Assembly: GCA_027858345.1 (NCBI GenBank)
Contig: JAQICX010000121.1
Span: 1 to 38,268, forward strand
Direction of reading: 5' to 3'
Length of the DNA: 38,268 nucleotides
DNA from: Kiritimatiellia bacterium
Lineage (GTDB): Bacteria > Verrucomicrobiota > Kiritimatiellia > JAQICX01
The translations under genes and the position numbers were made by a program. Below the pieces are notes generated by a model. That model had not been told where the DNA came from. It saw nothing but the letters and a program-made list of their open reading frames with translations, and did not search any database. Below, in pieces: positions 6,805 through 17,400 of the stretch (positions within the stretch are counted from its first letter, which is position 1; each line of letters opens with the position of its first letter).

Positions 6805-8679
6805 ATGAAACGTAAACTAACAATTCTTATCGAATTATGTTTAATAAGCTTACTAAACGCTCAGACAATCATGGATGTAGACATCAACGACAACCCTGGT
6901 ATTTTAGCAGGTCTTGGTGGACGCTGGGATTTCAACAACACGGTTTTGTGGAGTTCGGATGACGGCACAAACAGAGTTGCGTGGCTCGCCAACAGTGATA
7001 TCGTAAGGATTCAGCAGGACACCGCATATAACTGGGGAGACATAAACATGAATGTAACCAACGAGAATGGTCAAGTTGGAGCAGCCGGTATTGTCATAAC
7101 CGGAAATTTAATTTCCTGGAAGAATTGCAATTTCAAATATGAAGCATTCGAACTGGGTGCAGAAGGCTTACAATACTTAGCAAGCAACAGCGATTCATTT
7201 TTATACTTTGAGTCTCCAATAATACTAACTGACTCACAAATCTGGGAATCATCATGCATTCGAAATATGGATGGCGGAGGAAACGTAGTTCTAAACAACA
7301 CAATATCTTCTAAGTCAGGAACAACAGATCTTACATTCTCAGGAATGAATATAACAGATCCCGGAAAAACATCTACAGCAGACCTCCGCGTTGGATTTTA
7401 TGTTCAGGGACAAAACAGTTTTAATGGTTCAACAACAGTTAAGGATGGTGCATCCCTATCTCTTGCCATGAGCGTAGCAGATGAATATCCGCTAAATCCA
7501 ACTAAACCACTGATACTAAACGGTGGATATATACGTATATTATCAAAAGGAAGCTTGAATGTTGCAACGCAGGAATTCTCAAATGTTGTTATAGACAAAG
7601 GTTATAATCGTTTTTCAGGCAGAAATGCCGGTATCCCAATATTTGTATGTAATGACATTACACAAACAGAAGCTGGAACAGTGGATTTTCCTGTTTCTTG
7701 GGCTGGAGCATCAGCTTACACAACAACAACAAATGTTACAGGAATTATCGGTGGCTGGGCTACACACAATCGCAGTGCTTTTGCATATGCAGGCAACGAT
7801 GGATCAAGCACATTAATTAGTGGATTAGCTGGAACGCAACGCAATCGTCCAAGTGACTGGGGTAACAACGAAAATATCATAGCCTATGCAGGCGACACTC
7901 CACTAGATGAAGATGTTGCTATCAATTCTTTACGTATAACAACTTCTGATGTGCAGGATCTTGCAACATACACAGTCACCATTAATAGCGGAGGCATAAT
8001 TGCTGGCAATGCTACCGCAAATACCTTAGTTAATGGAACAATCAAAACAGGGTTGGCAAGTGGTGAATTATTCATTCATGCGTTTGACCCATGTTTTATA
8101 AATTCAGTTATAGCTGATAACGGCAACACACCTTGCATACTCGTTTTGAGTGGAGACAACACCATAACATTGACTAAAGCAAATACATTCACAGGTAAAA
8201 CATACCTGAACGCTGGTATTCTTGTTCTCACAAACGAAGCGTTTGTTGCCAACGAGGTTGTTCAAGCAGGTGGCACAACTCTTGATGTCCGCAATGAAGG
8301 AACAATCAAGCCTGGCGACAATAATTTGGGTGCAATCACTTTGAATGGTAACCTGACACTTGAAGATGGTGCAAATCTTGAATTTGATTTGGGTGAGACA
8401 TCAAATGATGCACTACATCTAGCCAATCCATATGCAACATTTACAGGAGCATCCAGTGCCGGCGGAATCACTTTAACACTATCTAAGAACGGTGGTGTCA
8501 GCAAACAGGTATACACACTTATTGACTGGAATGAAGATGCTACTCTCACAAGCCTTGATTTAAGTGATTTCACTCTTTCAGCTCCAACTGGTATTATCGG
8601 AACACTAAGTCTGAATGCAAATTCTCTTGATTACGAAGTAACTTCAACAGGCTTCGGAACAATTTTGATTGTTAAATAG
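6805..8679 (+). CDS. Secreted autotransporter-associated beta-strand-repeat protein
   Basis: 624 residues, starting with a signal peptide (MKRKLTILIELCLISLLNAQ, cleavage likely after the Ala-Gln). The body is rich in Gly, Asn, Thr and Ser and is predicted to be parallel beta-helix. A clear autotransporter-associated repeat lies near 452-478 (NTFTGKTYLNAGILVLTNEA), followed by GTIKPGDNNLGAITLNGNLTLEDG, the typical order in PATR-bearing proteins. There is no C-terminal transporter barrel and no PEP-CTERM sorting tail; the chain ends FGTILIVK. The protein may be surface-attached or secreted and could bind glycans. It begins a five-gene operon with an 11-nt gap to the next gene. Its context with lyase and GH5 genes suggests a role in handling polysaccharide at the cell surface. 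Confidence 0.8.
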   Translation: MKRKLTILIELCLISLLNAQTIMDVDINDNPGILAGLGGRWDFNNTVLWSSDDGTNRVAWLANSDIVRIQQDTAYNWGDINMNVTNENGQVGAAGIVITGNLISWKNCNFKYEAFELGAEGLQYLASNSDSFLYFESPIILTDSQIWESSCIRNMDGGGNVVLNNTISSKSGTTDLTFSGMNITDPGKTSTADLRVGFYVQGQNSFNGSTTVKDGASLSLAMSVADEYPLNPTKPLILNGGYIRILSKGSLNVATQEFSNVVIDKGYNRFSGRNAGIPIFVCNDITQTEAGTVDFPVSWAGASAYTTTTNVTGIIGGWATHNRSAFAYAGNDGSSTLISGLAGTQRNRPSDWGNNENIIAYAGDTPLDEDVAINSLRITTSDVQDLATYTVTINSGGIIAGNATANTLVNGTIKTGLASGELFIHAFDPCFINSVIADNGNTPCILVLSGDNTITLTKANTFTGKTYLNAGILVLTNEAFVANEVVQAGGTTLDVRNEGTIKPGDNNLGAITLNGNLTLEDGANLEFDLGETSNDALHLANPYATFTGASSAGGITLTLSKNGGVSKQVYTLIDWNEDATLTSLDLSDFTLSAPTGIIGTLSLNANSLDYEVTSTGFGTILIVK

Positions 8680-8690
8680 GGAAATAAAAA

Positions 8691-9794
8691 GTGTTTCAAG
8701 ATTCATTAAAAACCCTGGATATCTTTGTCTGCAAAGAAAATCCAACGACTGGTGTCAAGAGTTATATACTGGACTGCAAAAGCTTTCCTGTTATACAAAA
8801 CTTTTATTTTGTAAATAACTCCTTTACTGATGATGGAAAAACTGCATGGTTCTACGCCGGAATACCCGGAAAAAAGAAAAAACTGGGATTTGTTGATTTC
8901 CAAAATGGCATTTGTAAAATTATTGATGGAACAGAGTTTTTAGATGCCTCTCCATGGGTTGACCCAATTTCCGGTGAAGCATACTGGATTGAACATTATG
9001 ACCTTTTAAGTTGTTCTCCAAAAAAAAGTGCTGTTCCAAAAAAAATCAATTCTATCCCCTATTCAATAACCCAGGGTAGAGAACCTTACAGAATTGCAAC
9101 GCACCTTACCTTAAATGCAAGTAAAACTGCATTTAATTTTGATGCAGAACTGGAGGATGAATGGATTGCCGGGAAAATACCACTTGATGGAAGTGAACCT
9201 ATTGTTTGGAAAACATTTAATATATGCTACAATCACGGGCAGTTTTCTCCGGTCGACGACAATTTAATGTTAATTGCTCAAGATGGCTGGAATGATCAAT
9301 CAGGGCAACACCATGATTATGACCAACGAATGTGGCTACTGAGAAAGAACGGTGAATGCAAACCACTGTACAATGAACCAACACGCATGCACGGGCATGA
9401 ATGGTGGGGAAAAGATGGAGAATATGTATGTTTTGTTCATTATGGTGAAGGCGTAAAAAGAATCAACATTAATACAAAAAAAGAAGAAAATCTTTGGCAA
9501 GGCTCATTTTCTCATGCACATGCTTCTGCAGACTTGAAATATCTGGTCGCAGATGCAGATGCCGGTGGAAAGTCGCCTTTCTGCAAGGTAATCTTTTTTA
9601 ATAGAGATACAAATAGAGAAATTGAAATTGTTAACATTCCATGGTGTGGCGATGATGAGATGGCAAAGATGCATGTCCACCCTCACCCAAGGTTTGTTTT
9701 TGATGATGAATATATCTGCTATACGAGCTTTGCATTAGGCAGACCATCTCTGGCAATTACAAATGTGAATGATTTAATTAAGAAAACAGTATAA
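8691..9794 (+). CDS. Oligogalacturonate-lyase-like beta-propeller (PL22-like)
   Basis: A 367-residue protein with repeated WD40/TolB-like blade patterns and no signal peptide, so probably cytoplasmic. Members of polysaccharide lyase family 22 cleave unsaturated oligogalacturonides using a catalytic histidine and a Mn2+ bound by histidines. Matching motifs are NHGQFSP with His182, MHGHEWW with His234 and His236, and HVHPHPRF with His328, His330 and His332. The start is GTG at 8691, 11 nt after the previous stop, with AGGGA as ribosome-binding site. Translational coupling to the neighbouring genes is likely. The acid sugar substrate may be other than galacturonate, since no other pectin genes are near. 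Confidence 0.75.
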   Translation: MFQDSLKTLDIFVCKENPTTGVKSYILDCKSFPVIQNFYFVNNSFTDDGKTAWFYAGIPGKKKKLGFVDFQNGICKIIDGTEFLDASPWVDPISGEAYWIEHYDLLSCSPKKSAVPKKINSIPYSITQGREPYRIATHLTLNASKTAFNFDAELEDEWIAGKIPLDGSEPIVWKTFNICYNHGQFSPVDDNLMLIAQDGWNDQSGQHHDYDQRMWLLRKNGECKPLYNEPTRMHGHEWWGKDGEYVCFVHYGEGVKRININTKKEENLWQGSFSHAHASADLKYLVADADAGGKSPFCKVIFFNRDTNREIEIVNIPWCGDDEMAKMHVHPHPRFVFDDEYICYTSFALGRPSLAITNVNDLIKKTV

Positions 9795-9805
9795 GAAAGA
9801 ACAAT

Positions 9806-11809
9806 ATGTTAAGAAAAATATTAATTGGAATTTTAGGTGTTATGGTAATAACAAATGCAAAAGCTCAGGAATATGATATGGCTACAAAAATTGAACAACT
9901 GAAACCTTCTGGAGATAATTTTGTAAATGCAGATGGTGAAATAGTAAAACTATGGGGTGTCAACCTTGTCGCTCTCTATCCAAACCATGAAGATGCTGTA
10001 AAAATTGCTGACCGCATGGCTGATTTTGAAATGAATGTTGCTAGACCTCACCACATGCTTAGACCTAGTCGCGATTGGGTGTGGGGATCTCAGATTTCAG
10101 CACTTAACAAATATCAGGACAACACTATTGATCCGGATGAAGAAGCATGGGACCGCTTTGATTTCCTCAATTCAGAGCTGAAAAATCGCGGAATATACCT
10201 GATGTTTGCATTGCGCTGGTCAAGAAGTTATAGACCCGGCGATGTGAAAATCTTAAAGACAGATGCAGCCGATGAAAAAGCCTGGGTGGATGCAATGACA
10301 GAACAAAACAAACGCCATTGGAAAGAAACAATGGATTCGAACAAGCTGCTACCATTTATTGACGAACGAGCAGCCTTGATTGATGAAAGATTTGCAAAAG
10401 ATCTACTTACGCATAAAAATCCGTACACAGGATTAATTTATGCAGAAGATCCTCAAATTCTGACGATTGAAATGGTCAACGAATATACATCTGAATATAC
10501 TCTCATCTGCGGCAACACTCTACCAAAATATTTTCAGGATAAACTGACTGCAAAGTGGTCTGAATTCGCAGAAGCAAATGGTCTTGAAAATGCGACAAAC
10601 ATATACAAAGTTAAAACAGCTAAAGAGATAGAAGTCAGAGGCAAGTTCTTTAGAGATCTTGATGAACAACGTTTTATGAAGATGCAGGCACTCTGCACAA
10701 AATATGGGTACAAAGGCGCAATAACTTTTTCTAATCTATGGCGTGGTGACGCAAATGCCGACTCCAGTGAAAAATTCAACACATACATCGAAGATCATTT
10801 GTACCAGACACCAATGGTTATGGAGTCTAAGGACGATTTTACTCTTTCAAAAACTCAAAGCAAAATTAAAGATAAGCCTTTTATTCTCGGAGAAATAAAC
10901 ATTTCAGAATGGGGAGATTCAGCTAAAAGAGATGCGCAATACCGTTCTTTAATGATGTTGGCAACAGTGGCTTACGGTTCATTTCAGGACTGGAGTGGAA
11001 TTGTCTGGTTTGCATGGCAGCATGGCGATAGAAATCTCGGTGCAGATGGTTTAGGAAAAAATCTTGGAAGAATTCACTCTCTTGGCGACATGTATCAGGA
11101 TGAAATGAATCAGGATTACCTGAGAACCTGCGGAATAATCTTTAGAAAAGGATTTATCAAACCAAGTGTTGAACCTATTGCTATAAATCTTGACATACCA
11201 ACATATGCAAAAGATTATAATAGTCTGATGAACGTAGCAAACCCGGTTGCTGCCGGTTGGCAAAGCATACATGGGTTTAGTACAAGCTATAAGAACCCGC
11301 AACTGGCAGCAAAACAAAACAATGCATTTTGGAAAGTTGCCGAACCTCAAGGCGATATACTCGTTTCTGATACTGGTGAAATAACTAAAAATATCGCACA
11401 ACGCCAACTTAGTGTTTCTGCACCAATGACAGAATGCTTCGGCGGATTTCTTTCCGACAAAACACCTCTTGGACTTAAGCATCTGCAATTTGAAAATACA
11501 AATGGCTTTGCAACTGTAATAATGGTCTCAAATGATGATAAAACCATTACAGAATCTGAAAACCTTATTCTGAGCAGAACATATCTTGATGATGACGGCA
11601 ACGAAATTGATGGACTTAAAATAAAAATCAAAGGCCTGAAAAAACCTGCTGACGGCAAAAGATGGTACATAAAATTAATGCGTCCTGTTGATGTCAGCAC
11701 TGCCCTTACTGCTTTTACCAAGAGTGAATATTTTGATCTTGTAACAAATGAGAGCTCTATCATACTTCCTGATAATGTCTGGTACGAATGTGAACTCCTG
11801 TATAAATAA
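9806..11809 (+). CDS. Secreted GH5-like (clan GH-A) glycoside hydrolase
   Basis: 667 residues with a signal peptide (MLRKILIGILGVMVITNAKAQ). The catalytic barrel covers about residues 30-430. An N-terminal strand reads GEIVKLWGVNL, NVARPHHM follows near 77, the acid/base is Glu226 in TIEMVNEY, and the nucleophile is Glu363 in FILGEINISEWG. A C-terminal region of about 200 residues looks beta-rich and may be an accessory sandwich domain. GH5-type enzymes cut beta-linked glucans, mannans and related polymers; specificity cannot be read here. The ATG has AGAAAGA upstream and lies 11 nt after the PL22-like gene. Together with the beta-strand-repeat protein it is one of two exported products of the operon. 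Confidence 0.85.
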   Translation: MLRKILIGILGVMVITNAKAQEYDMATKIEQLKPSGDNFVNADGEIVKLWGVNLVALYPNHEDAVKIADRMADFEMNVARPHHMLRPSRDWVWGSQISALNKYQDNTIDPDEEAWDRFDFLNSELKNRGIYLMFALRWSRSYRPGDVKILKTDAADEKAWVDAMTEQNKRHWKETMDSNKLLPFIDERAALIDERFAKDLLTHKNPYTGLIYAEDPQILTIEMVNEYTSEYTLICGNTLPKYFQDKLTAKWSEFAEANGLENATNIYKVKTAKEIEVRGKFFRDLDEQRFMKMQALCTKYGYKGAITFSNLWRGDANADSSEKFNTYIEDHLYQTPMVMESKDDFTLSKTQSKIKDKPFILGEINISEWGDSAKRDAQYRSLMMLATVAYGSFQDWSGIVWFAWQHGDRNLGADGLGKNLGRIHSLGDMYQDEMNQDYLRTCGIIFRKGFIKPSVEPIAINLDIPTYAKDYNSLMNVANPVAAGWQSIHGFSTSYKNPQLAAKQNNAFWKVAEPQGDILVSDTGEITKNIAQRQLSVSAPMTECFGGFLSDKTPLGLKHLQFENTNGFATVIMVSNDDKTITESENLILSRTYLDDDGNEIDGLKIKIKGLKKPADGKRWYIKLMRPVDVSTALTAFTKSEYFDLVTNESSIILPDNVWYECELLYK

Positions 11810-11874
11810 TTTTAAATAACATAATCTTTGTGCCTTTGCGACTTAGTGCGAGATAAAGAAAAAATAATTATAGT

Positions 11875-12954
11875 ATGACAAAAGAATACAAAAAAAGATT
11901 TTTTAATGATGAAAGCTTCTGGAATCAGCCGATTTCTGCCAATGCTGATCTGTCAGAAAAGAGCAATGACTATATTCAACTGCTTAAAGAAATTGGAGAA
12001 GACCCCGGTTTTCATATCAATGTGAACAGCTGGACGATACCGGTATACTATGCAGATGAAAAAACGCCTGTTTATAAGTTAAGTCCCAAAATCATGGACT
12101 GCTATCTTTCACAAGGACATCTGATTGCCAGCGAACCATACTTGAATGATGAACATCCAAAAGGTATTCATAAATCTGCATCAGATGGTGTGCCTATTCC
12201 TCATGAAGCAGAACCTGACGGCGAACATGATGCACATATGACTGTTATTGATTTAGAAAAGAAAAAATGTTATGACATGTGGCAAATTGGAAAGCAGAAA
12301 GATGGCTCATGGGCAACAAATGCAGCAATTGCCTACGACCTTGACGGCTCAGGTGTATATGACATCAATGATTTCTCACATGTGCACAACGATGAAAGCA
12401 TTCACTACTATGGTCCATGCCGAGCATCGGGTGTGCCGATAATTGCAGGACTGATTATGCATCATGAAATTGAAGCGGGGAAAATTGAACATAAATTAGC
12501 ATTTGCATGTCAACAAGTTGGTTTGCAGAAATTTGCATATCCCGCAGTTTGGACCGATGGCTGGCGCCCGAATGGAATACCCGAAGGTATAACAATCCAG
12601 CTTGACCCTAAATTAGATCTTGAAAAGTTAAACCTTTCCACATCCGGCAAAATCATTGCTAAAGCACTGCAGACATATGGAGCTGTTCTTATTGACTATT
12701 GCGGTGGATGCACTTTCTATGCAGAAGGCTTGTTTGACAAGAATGATAAAAGAAAATTGGATAACATACTCACTGAAGTTGATGTTAAAAAAATTGGATT
12801 TGAAAATTATAGATTTATAAAACCGGAAAGGGTCATACACAAAGGCTCTCACCCCATATATCACAATGGTATGTCACTTAAATATTACGACTACTTAAAG
12901 GAACTCAAACATGTTCCACAAAGTGCAAGCCCTTTAAAGAGAATACACGACTAA
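11875..12954 (+). CDS. Conserved protein of unknown function, candidate carbohydrate-active enzyme
   Basis: 359 residues, no signal peptide or membrane segment. I do not recognise a named family with confidence. Distinct features are FFNDESFWNQPI at 9-20, GVPIPHEAEPDGEHDAHMTVID near 103-124, YDMWQIG near 131, SIHYYGPCRASGVPIIAGL near 178-196, and GKIIAKALQTYGAVLIDYCGGC near 258-279. The conserved His, Asp and Tyr clusters are the sort of residues used by lyases or hydrolases. The protein is followed 13 nt later by the regulator gene and lies in a sugar-degradation operon, so a role in the same pathway is likely. The 65-bp gap before it contains a degenerate tttgtgcctttgcg word of the spacer-repeat family, and the ribosome-binding site is weak. 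Confidence 0.65.
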   Translation: MTKEYKKRFFNDESFWNQPISANADLSEKSNDYIQLLKEIGEDPGFHINVNSWTIPVYYADEKTPVYKLSPKIMDCYLSQGHLIASEPYLNDEHPKGIHKSASDGVPIPHEAEPDGEHDAHMTVIDLEKKKCYDMWQIGKQKDGSWATNAAIAYDLDGSGVYDINDFSHVHNDESIHYYGPCRASGVPIIAGLIMHHEIEAGKIEHKLAFACQQVGLQKFAYPAVWTDGWRPNGIPEGITIQLDPKLDLEKLNLSTSGKIIAKALQTYGAVLIDYCGGCTFYAEGLFDKNDKRKLDNILTEVDVKKIGFENYRFIKPERVIHKGSHPIYHNGMSLKYYDYLKELKHVPQSASPLKRIHD

Positions 12955-12967
12955 ATGGATAAAACAG

Positions 12968-14098
12968 ATGATTGAAACAACAAAACAACTTAAATACCAG
13001 CAGGCACATGACCACTTAATGCAAATGTTGAAAACCTACAACATTAACGACAAACTGCCATCTGAAAGAAAACTGGCAGAAGAGCTTGGCTGTACAGTCT
13101 TTACCGTTCGCAACGCCCTTGATCATATGGAACAAAATGGCATTATAACACGTAGACACGGCAGTGGAACTTTCTTGCGCTCAAAAATTAGTAACAAAAA
13201 AAACAAATCTATTGCTCTACTTATTCCGCCAAACTCCGGAGCATATGGACAAAGTATATTAGAAGCTCTCTTTGAAGTTGCAAGAGAAAAAAAACTTGAA
13301 CTCAGAACAATATGGATAAAAGATTTTAAATCAGACGCACTAATTCAGGCGAAAAAACTGAAAGATGCCGGTTTTAATTCCTTAGTATTACCATGGATAC
13401 CAGCACACGAAGAACAGTATATTGCAGCATTTATTGAAAAAGTGGAAATGCCAGTCACAACATCCGTTATAATCCATAGACATGAAGAAGCATATTTTGA
13501 ATTACCTCAAATCCTTGGCCTGGATGTTATTCAAGTCATTGAAGGTTTAATTAATTATTTTGTAATGATAGGCAAAACCAATATTGCGATTCTTGAGCCG
13601 GAAATGCCGTCAAACATATTTCTACAAAACAGGTTTAATGCATACTCAAGAGCTTTAGCAGCCCATAATCTGGAAGCAATATGCGATGTGACGGATAATA
13701 CCGTCAGTTCTGTTGACAGGATTATAAGAAAACTGAAAAAGTATTCTGGTAATTTAGGTATAATATGCTATGATGACACTCAAGCTCTGCGTATACTCAC
13801 ATCAATGCATAAGAACAATCTTAAAGCACCAGATGACTTTTCTGTTATCGGATTCAACAACATTGAACAGTGCATATATTCCGATCCCCCGTTAACCACA
13901 ATATCACAAGATTTCCAACATCTTGCAAAAGCAATGTTAGAACATACGATTGGTGCCATAGATAACAAATTAGTGCAGAATCCGTTTGTCAATCAACACA
14001 GCTTAATCATACGCGAAAGCTGTGGTGGCAAAAATCTCATATCAAAAAATATCGTTGAAAAATACAAAATAAATGGTTTGAATATTATTCTAGAGTGA
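12968..14098 (+). CDS. GntR-type winged-helix regulator with LacI-like sugar-sensing domain
   Basis: 376 residues. The N-terminal 70 residues are a GntR winged helix-turn-helix (LPSERKLAEELGCTVFTVRNALDHMEQNGIITRRHGSG). From about residue 78 the chain becomes a periplasmic-binding-protein-like fold of the LacI/AraR kind: KSIALLIPPNSGAYGQSILEAL, IAILEPEM, GIICYDDTQALRIL, FSVIGFNNIEQC, PPLTTISQDFQHLAKAMLEHTI. This combination is known in AraR-type sugar repressors. It probably controls the operon it closes and perhaps the mannosidase gene downstream. The effector is likely a sugar released by the operon's enzymes. The gap to the previous gene is 13 nt. Confidence 0.88.
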   Translation: MIETTKQLKYQQAHDHLMQMLKTYNINDKLPSERKLAEELGCTVFTVRNALDHMEQNGIITRRHGSGTFLRSKISNKKNKSIALLIPPNSGAYGQSILEALFEVAREKKLELRTIWIKDFKSDALIQAKKLKDAGFNSLVLPWIPAHEEQYIAAFIEKVEMPVTTSVIIHRHEEAYFELPQILGLDVIQVIEGLINYFVMIGKTNIAILEPEMPSNIFLQNRFNAYSRALAAHNLEAICDVTDNTVSSVDRIIRKLKKYSGNLGIICYDDTQALRILTSMHKNNLKAPDDFSVIGFNNIEQCIYSDPPLTTISQDFQHLAKAMLEHTIGAIDNKLVQNPFVNQHSLIIRESCGGKNLISKNIVEKYKINGLNIILE

Positions 14099-14455
14099 AA
14101 TAAAAACACTTATTAATTTGTATTATCTTGACTGTACAGAGAAAATCTATTAAATTCCCGACTTGCTTTTTTTTGTGAGCTGGAATCGGCATGAAATTCA
14201 ATGGCACTTCTCTCGAATGAAAAAGTATAATAAGAATTTGCAATTTAAAAAAATTGTTGTGATATTGGAATAAATATTATCGCGCTGATACAACATTATG
14301 AGATTACATCATTTAAGTATGTTACTCAATTTGTGCACCTAAAACCACCTAAACAGCACAAAAATCATCATTTACAGTAAATTTTTATTGATTTTAAAAG
14401 ATACAAACATTAAAGTACGCACATATTAATTTAACACTGAAATTAGAAAGAAAAT
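14099..14455 (+). promoter_or_regulatory. AT-rich spacer with a possible mannosidase promoter
   Basis: This 357-bp gap is AT-rich and, unlike the other large spacers, contains none of the GC-rich palindromes. A candidate promoter is TTGATT at 14388-14393 and TAAAGT at 14411-14416 (17-bp spacing), with AGAAAG before the ATG at 14456. An 8-bp palindrome ctgtacag at 14132-14139 could be an operator half, but this is weak. No gene is seen. Confidence 0.4.
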
Positions 14456-17400
14456 ATGCATAAAATTAGACATAACCATAGTACCGAGAGAATTAACAGA
14501 TTCATAGACAGACTAAAGAAAAATATTTTAGCTGACAGCATAATGCTAGACGCAGAATTTGCTCTTGCACCAAATCAGGAACATATCAAATTTGAAGATC
14601 GCCTAAATGGTGACTACAAAAAAATTATCGAAGGTGAAGACTGGGGAAAAACTTGGGATAGCGCATGGTTTCATATCACCGGAACAGTTCCTGCAGAGTG
14701 GAAAGGTAAAACTGTTGTTGCAAATCTTGACTTCAATGGAGAAGCACTAATCTTTGACGAAACAGGCTGCCCAAAATACGGCATGACAAACGGCTCAGTC
14801 TTTGATGCTCATTATAGTAAAGACATTTTCAGAATGTTTGAACCTTCAAAAGGTGGCGAGAAAGTTGACCTATGGATTGAAACCGCGGCAAACAATCTCT
14901 TTGGTATACAACAAGAACAAGATCCTGACCCGAAATCAGAAGATCTGCACGGCAAATATCTTGGCAAAGTCAACAAACTTCAGCTATGCGTTTTCAACGA
15001 CGAAGTATGGCACATGTGGCTCGACTACGTTATTCTATTCTCCCTATTTAACTCCTTGCAGAAAGAGACTCCTCGTTGGAAAAAGCTTCTTAAAGGTATG
15101 GAAGATGCAATCAATGTGTATGCAGAAAAAGTTGAAAATGTACCAGCAGCAAGAGCTGTATTGAAAACACTGTGGACGCCTGCAAATGCTTCAGACATGA
15201 GTGTCACAGGTGTTGGACACGCTCACATTGACACTGGATGGTTATGGACTGTTAAGGAAACCATCAGAAAATGTGCAAGAACATTTGCAAGTCAAATCGA
15301 CATGATTGAAAGATATCCAGATTATACCTTCGGTGCATCTCAGCCTCAACATTATAAGTTTGTAAAAGAAAACTATCCGGCACTATATGAGAAAATCAAG
15401 AAATATGTCAAAGAGGGTCGTTGGGAACTTCAAGGTGGCATGTGGGTCGAAGCCGACTGCAACATCATTAGTGGTGAATCAATGGTTCGCCAATTTCTGC
15501 ATGGCAAAAATTTCTTTATGGACGAATTTGGTATAGATGTTAAAAACCTCTGGATACCAGATGTATTCGGATACTCAGCAGCAATGCCGCAAATTCTTAA
15601 AAAATCAGGCGTTGACTTCTTCTTAACACAGAAAATCTCATGGAATCAGTTTAACAAGTTTCCTTTCTACATTTTTAACTGGCGTGGTATTGATGGCACA
15701 GAGGTTGTTACTCACTTCCTGCCCGAGCATGGATACAACGCAGAAGTCTTGCCTGCACAAATGATTGGTGGACAGAACAACTTTACAGAAAGTGATATCA
15801 TCAGCGAATATGTATCTCTATTCGGCATTGGTAACGGCGGTGGTGGTCCAAAAGAAGAGTATATCGAACGTGGCGAAAGAATGAAAAATCTTGAAGGTTG
15901 CCCAAAGTGGACATTCGGCAAAGCTGAAGATGCTCTCGAAAGAATGAAAAACTTCTCCGAAGAATTTGACACATGGTCAGGTGAGCTATATCTGGAATAC
16001 CATAGAGGAACATACACAACACAAGCATTGACAAAGAAACTAAACAGAAAACTTGAAAACACTCTACGTTTTGTTGAGTACATCTACTCATGCCTACCTT
16101 GGGAAGAATATCCGGCAGAAAAACTGCAGGAGCTTTGGAGAGTATTATTGATTAATCAGTTCCATGACATCATCCCTGGTTCAAGTATCAAAATTGTATA
16201 TGACACAACAACAAAAGAACATATGGGGGCACTGAAAACATGTGCTGAGCTTATCGAAAATGCAGCAGACAAATTGTTTGTCAAAAAAGATAACTCAATA
16301 ACTCTATCAAACATACTTTCTTTTGAATACACTCAAAAAGTTCAACTGCCTGACAGCTGGGCTGGATGCGAAGTGCTGGATGAACAAAATAATAACCTTG
16401 CTGTACAGCAAGATGACGATGGCATCTTTACAATTGCAAACATACCTGCAAATAGTTTTGTTACTCTCAAAAAGGGCGATACAAAACAAAGCACATCAAA
16501 TGAACTAACAGAACTTGTTCTTGAAAACGACCTTATCAAATACGAATTCAGCAGCGAAGGTGCTTTAATCAGCATATTTGATAAAGAAGCGGACAAAGAA
16601 GTTATGCAGGCACCAGGAAACATCTTCTCAATTTACGAAGATCAACCTCTAATGTATGATGCATGGGATATCGAAATCTACTACGAAGATCAATTCATTG
16701 AAAATTCAAAGAATGTAAAAGCTCAAACTCTTACAACAGGCAGCGTCTTCTCTGCACTGCAGTTCACACACTCAGTTGCAGAAAATTCAACACTAACTCA
16801 AAAAGTTGTGCTGGCTGCAAACAGCAAGCAGCTTGACTTTGAGACAACTGTTGATTGGAATGAATCACACAAAATGCTTCGAGTTGCATTCCCTGTGGAT
16901 GTGCTTTCAAATGAATTCACATCAGATATCCAATACGGAACTGTAAAACGCCCAACCCACAGAAATACATCTTGGGATATGGCGAAATTTGAATCTGTCG
17001 CACACAAGTTTGTTGACCTTTCAGACAATGGCTATGGTGTTGCACTACTGAATGACTGCAAATATGGTCATAAAGTTTTTAACAACGTCATCGACATTAA
17101 TCTGCTCAGATCACCAAAATATCCTGACCCTGAAGCAGACCTTGGTTATCATGAATTCACATACAGCCTGCTTCCTCACACAGGAACATGTGTTGAATCA
17201 TCTGTAATCGCTGAAGCTCAAATGCTGAATATTAAACCATTCTGCTTCGAAAATATGGCTTCCGCATCTGTTGAAACTCCTTGCTCAATTGTTGGCGATG
17301 GAATATCTCTGGAAGTTGTTAAAAAAGCAGAGAAAAGCGATTCTATGATTATCAGACTGGTTGAACTAAATGGAAGAAACAGTTCTGCAACACTTAACTT

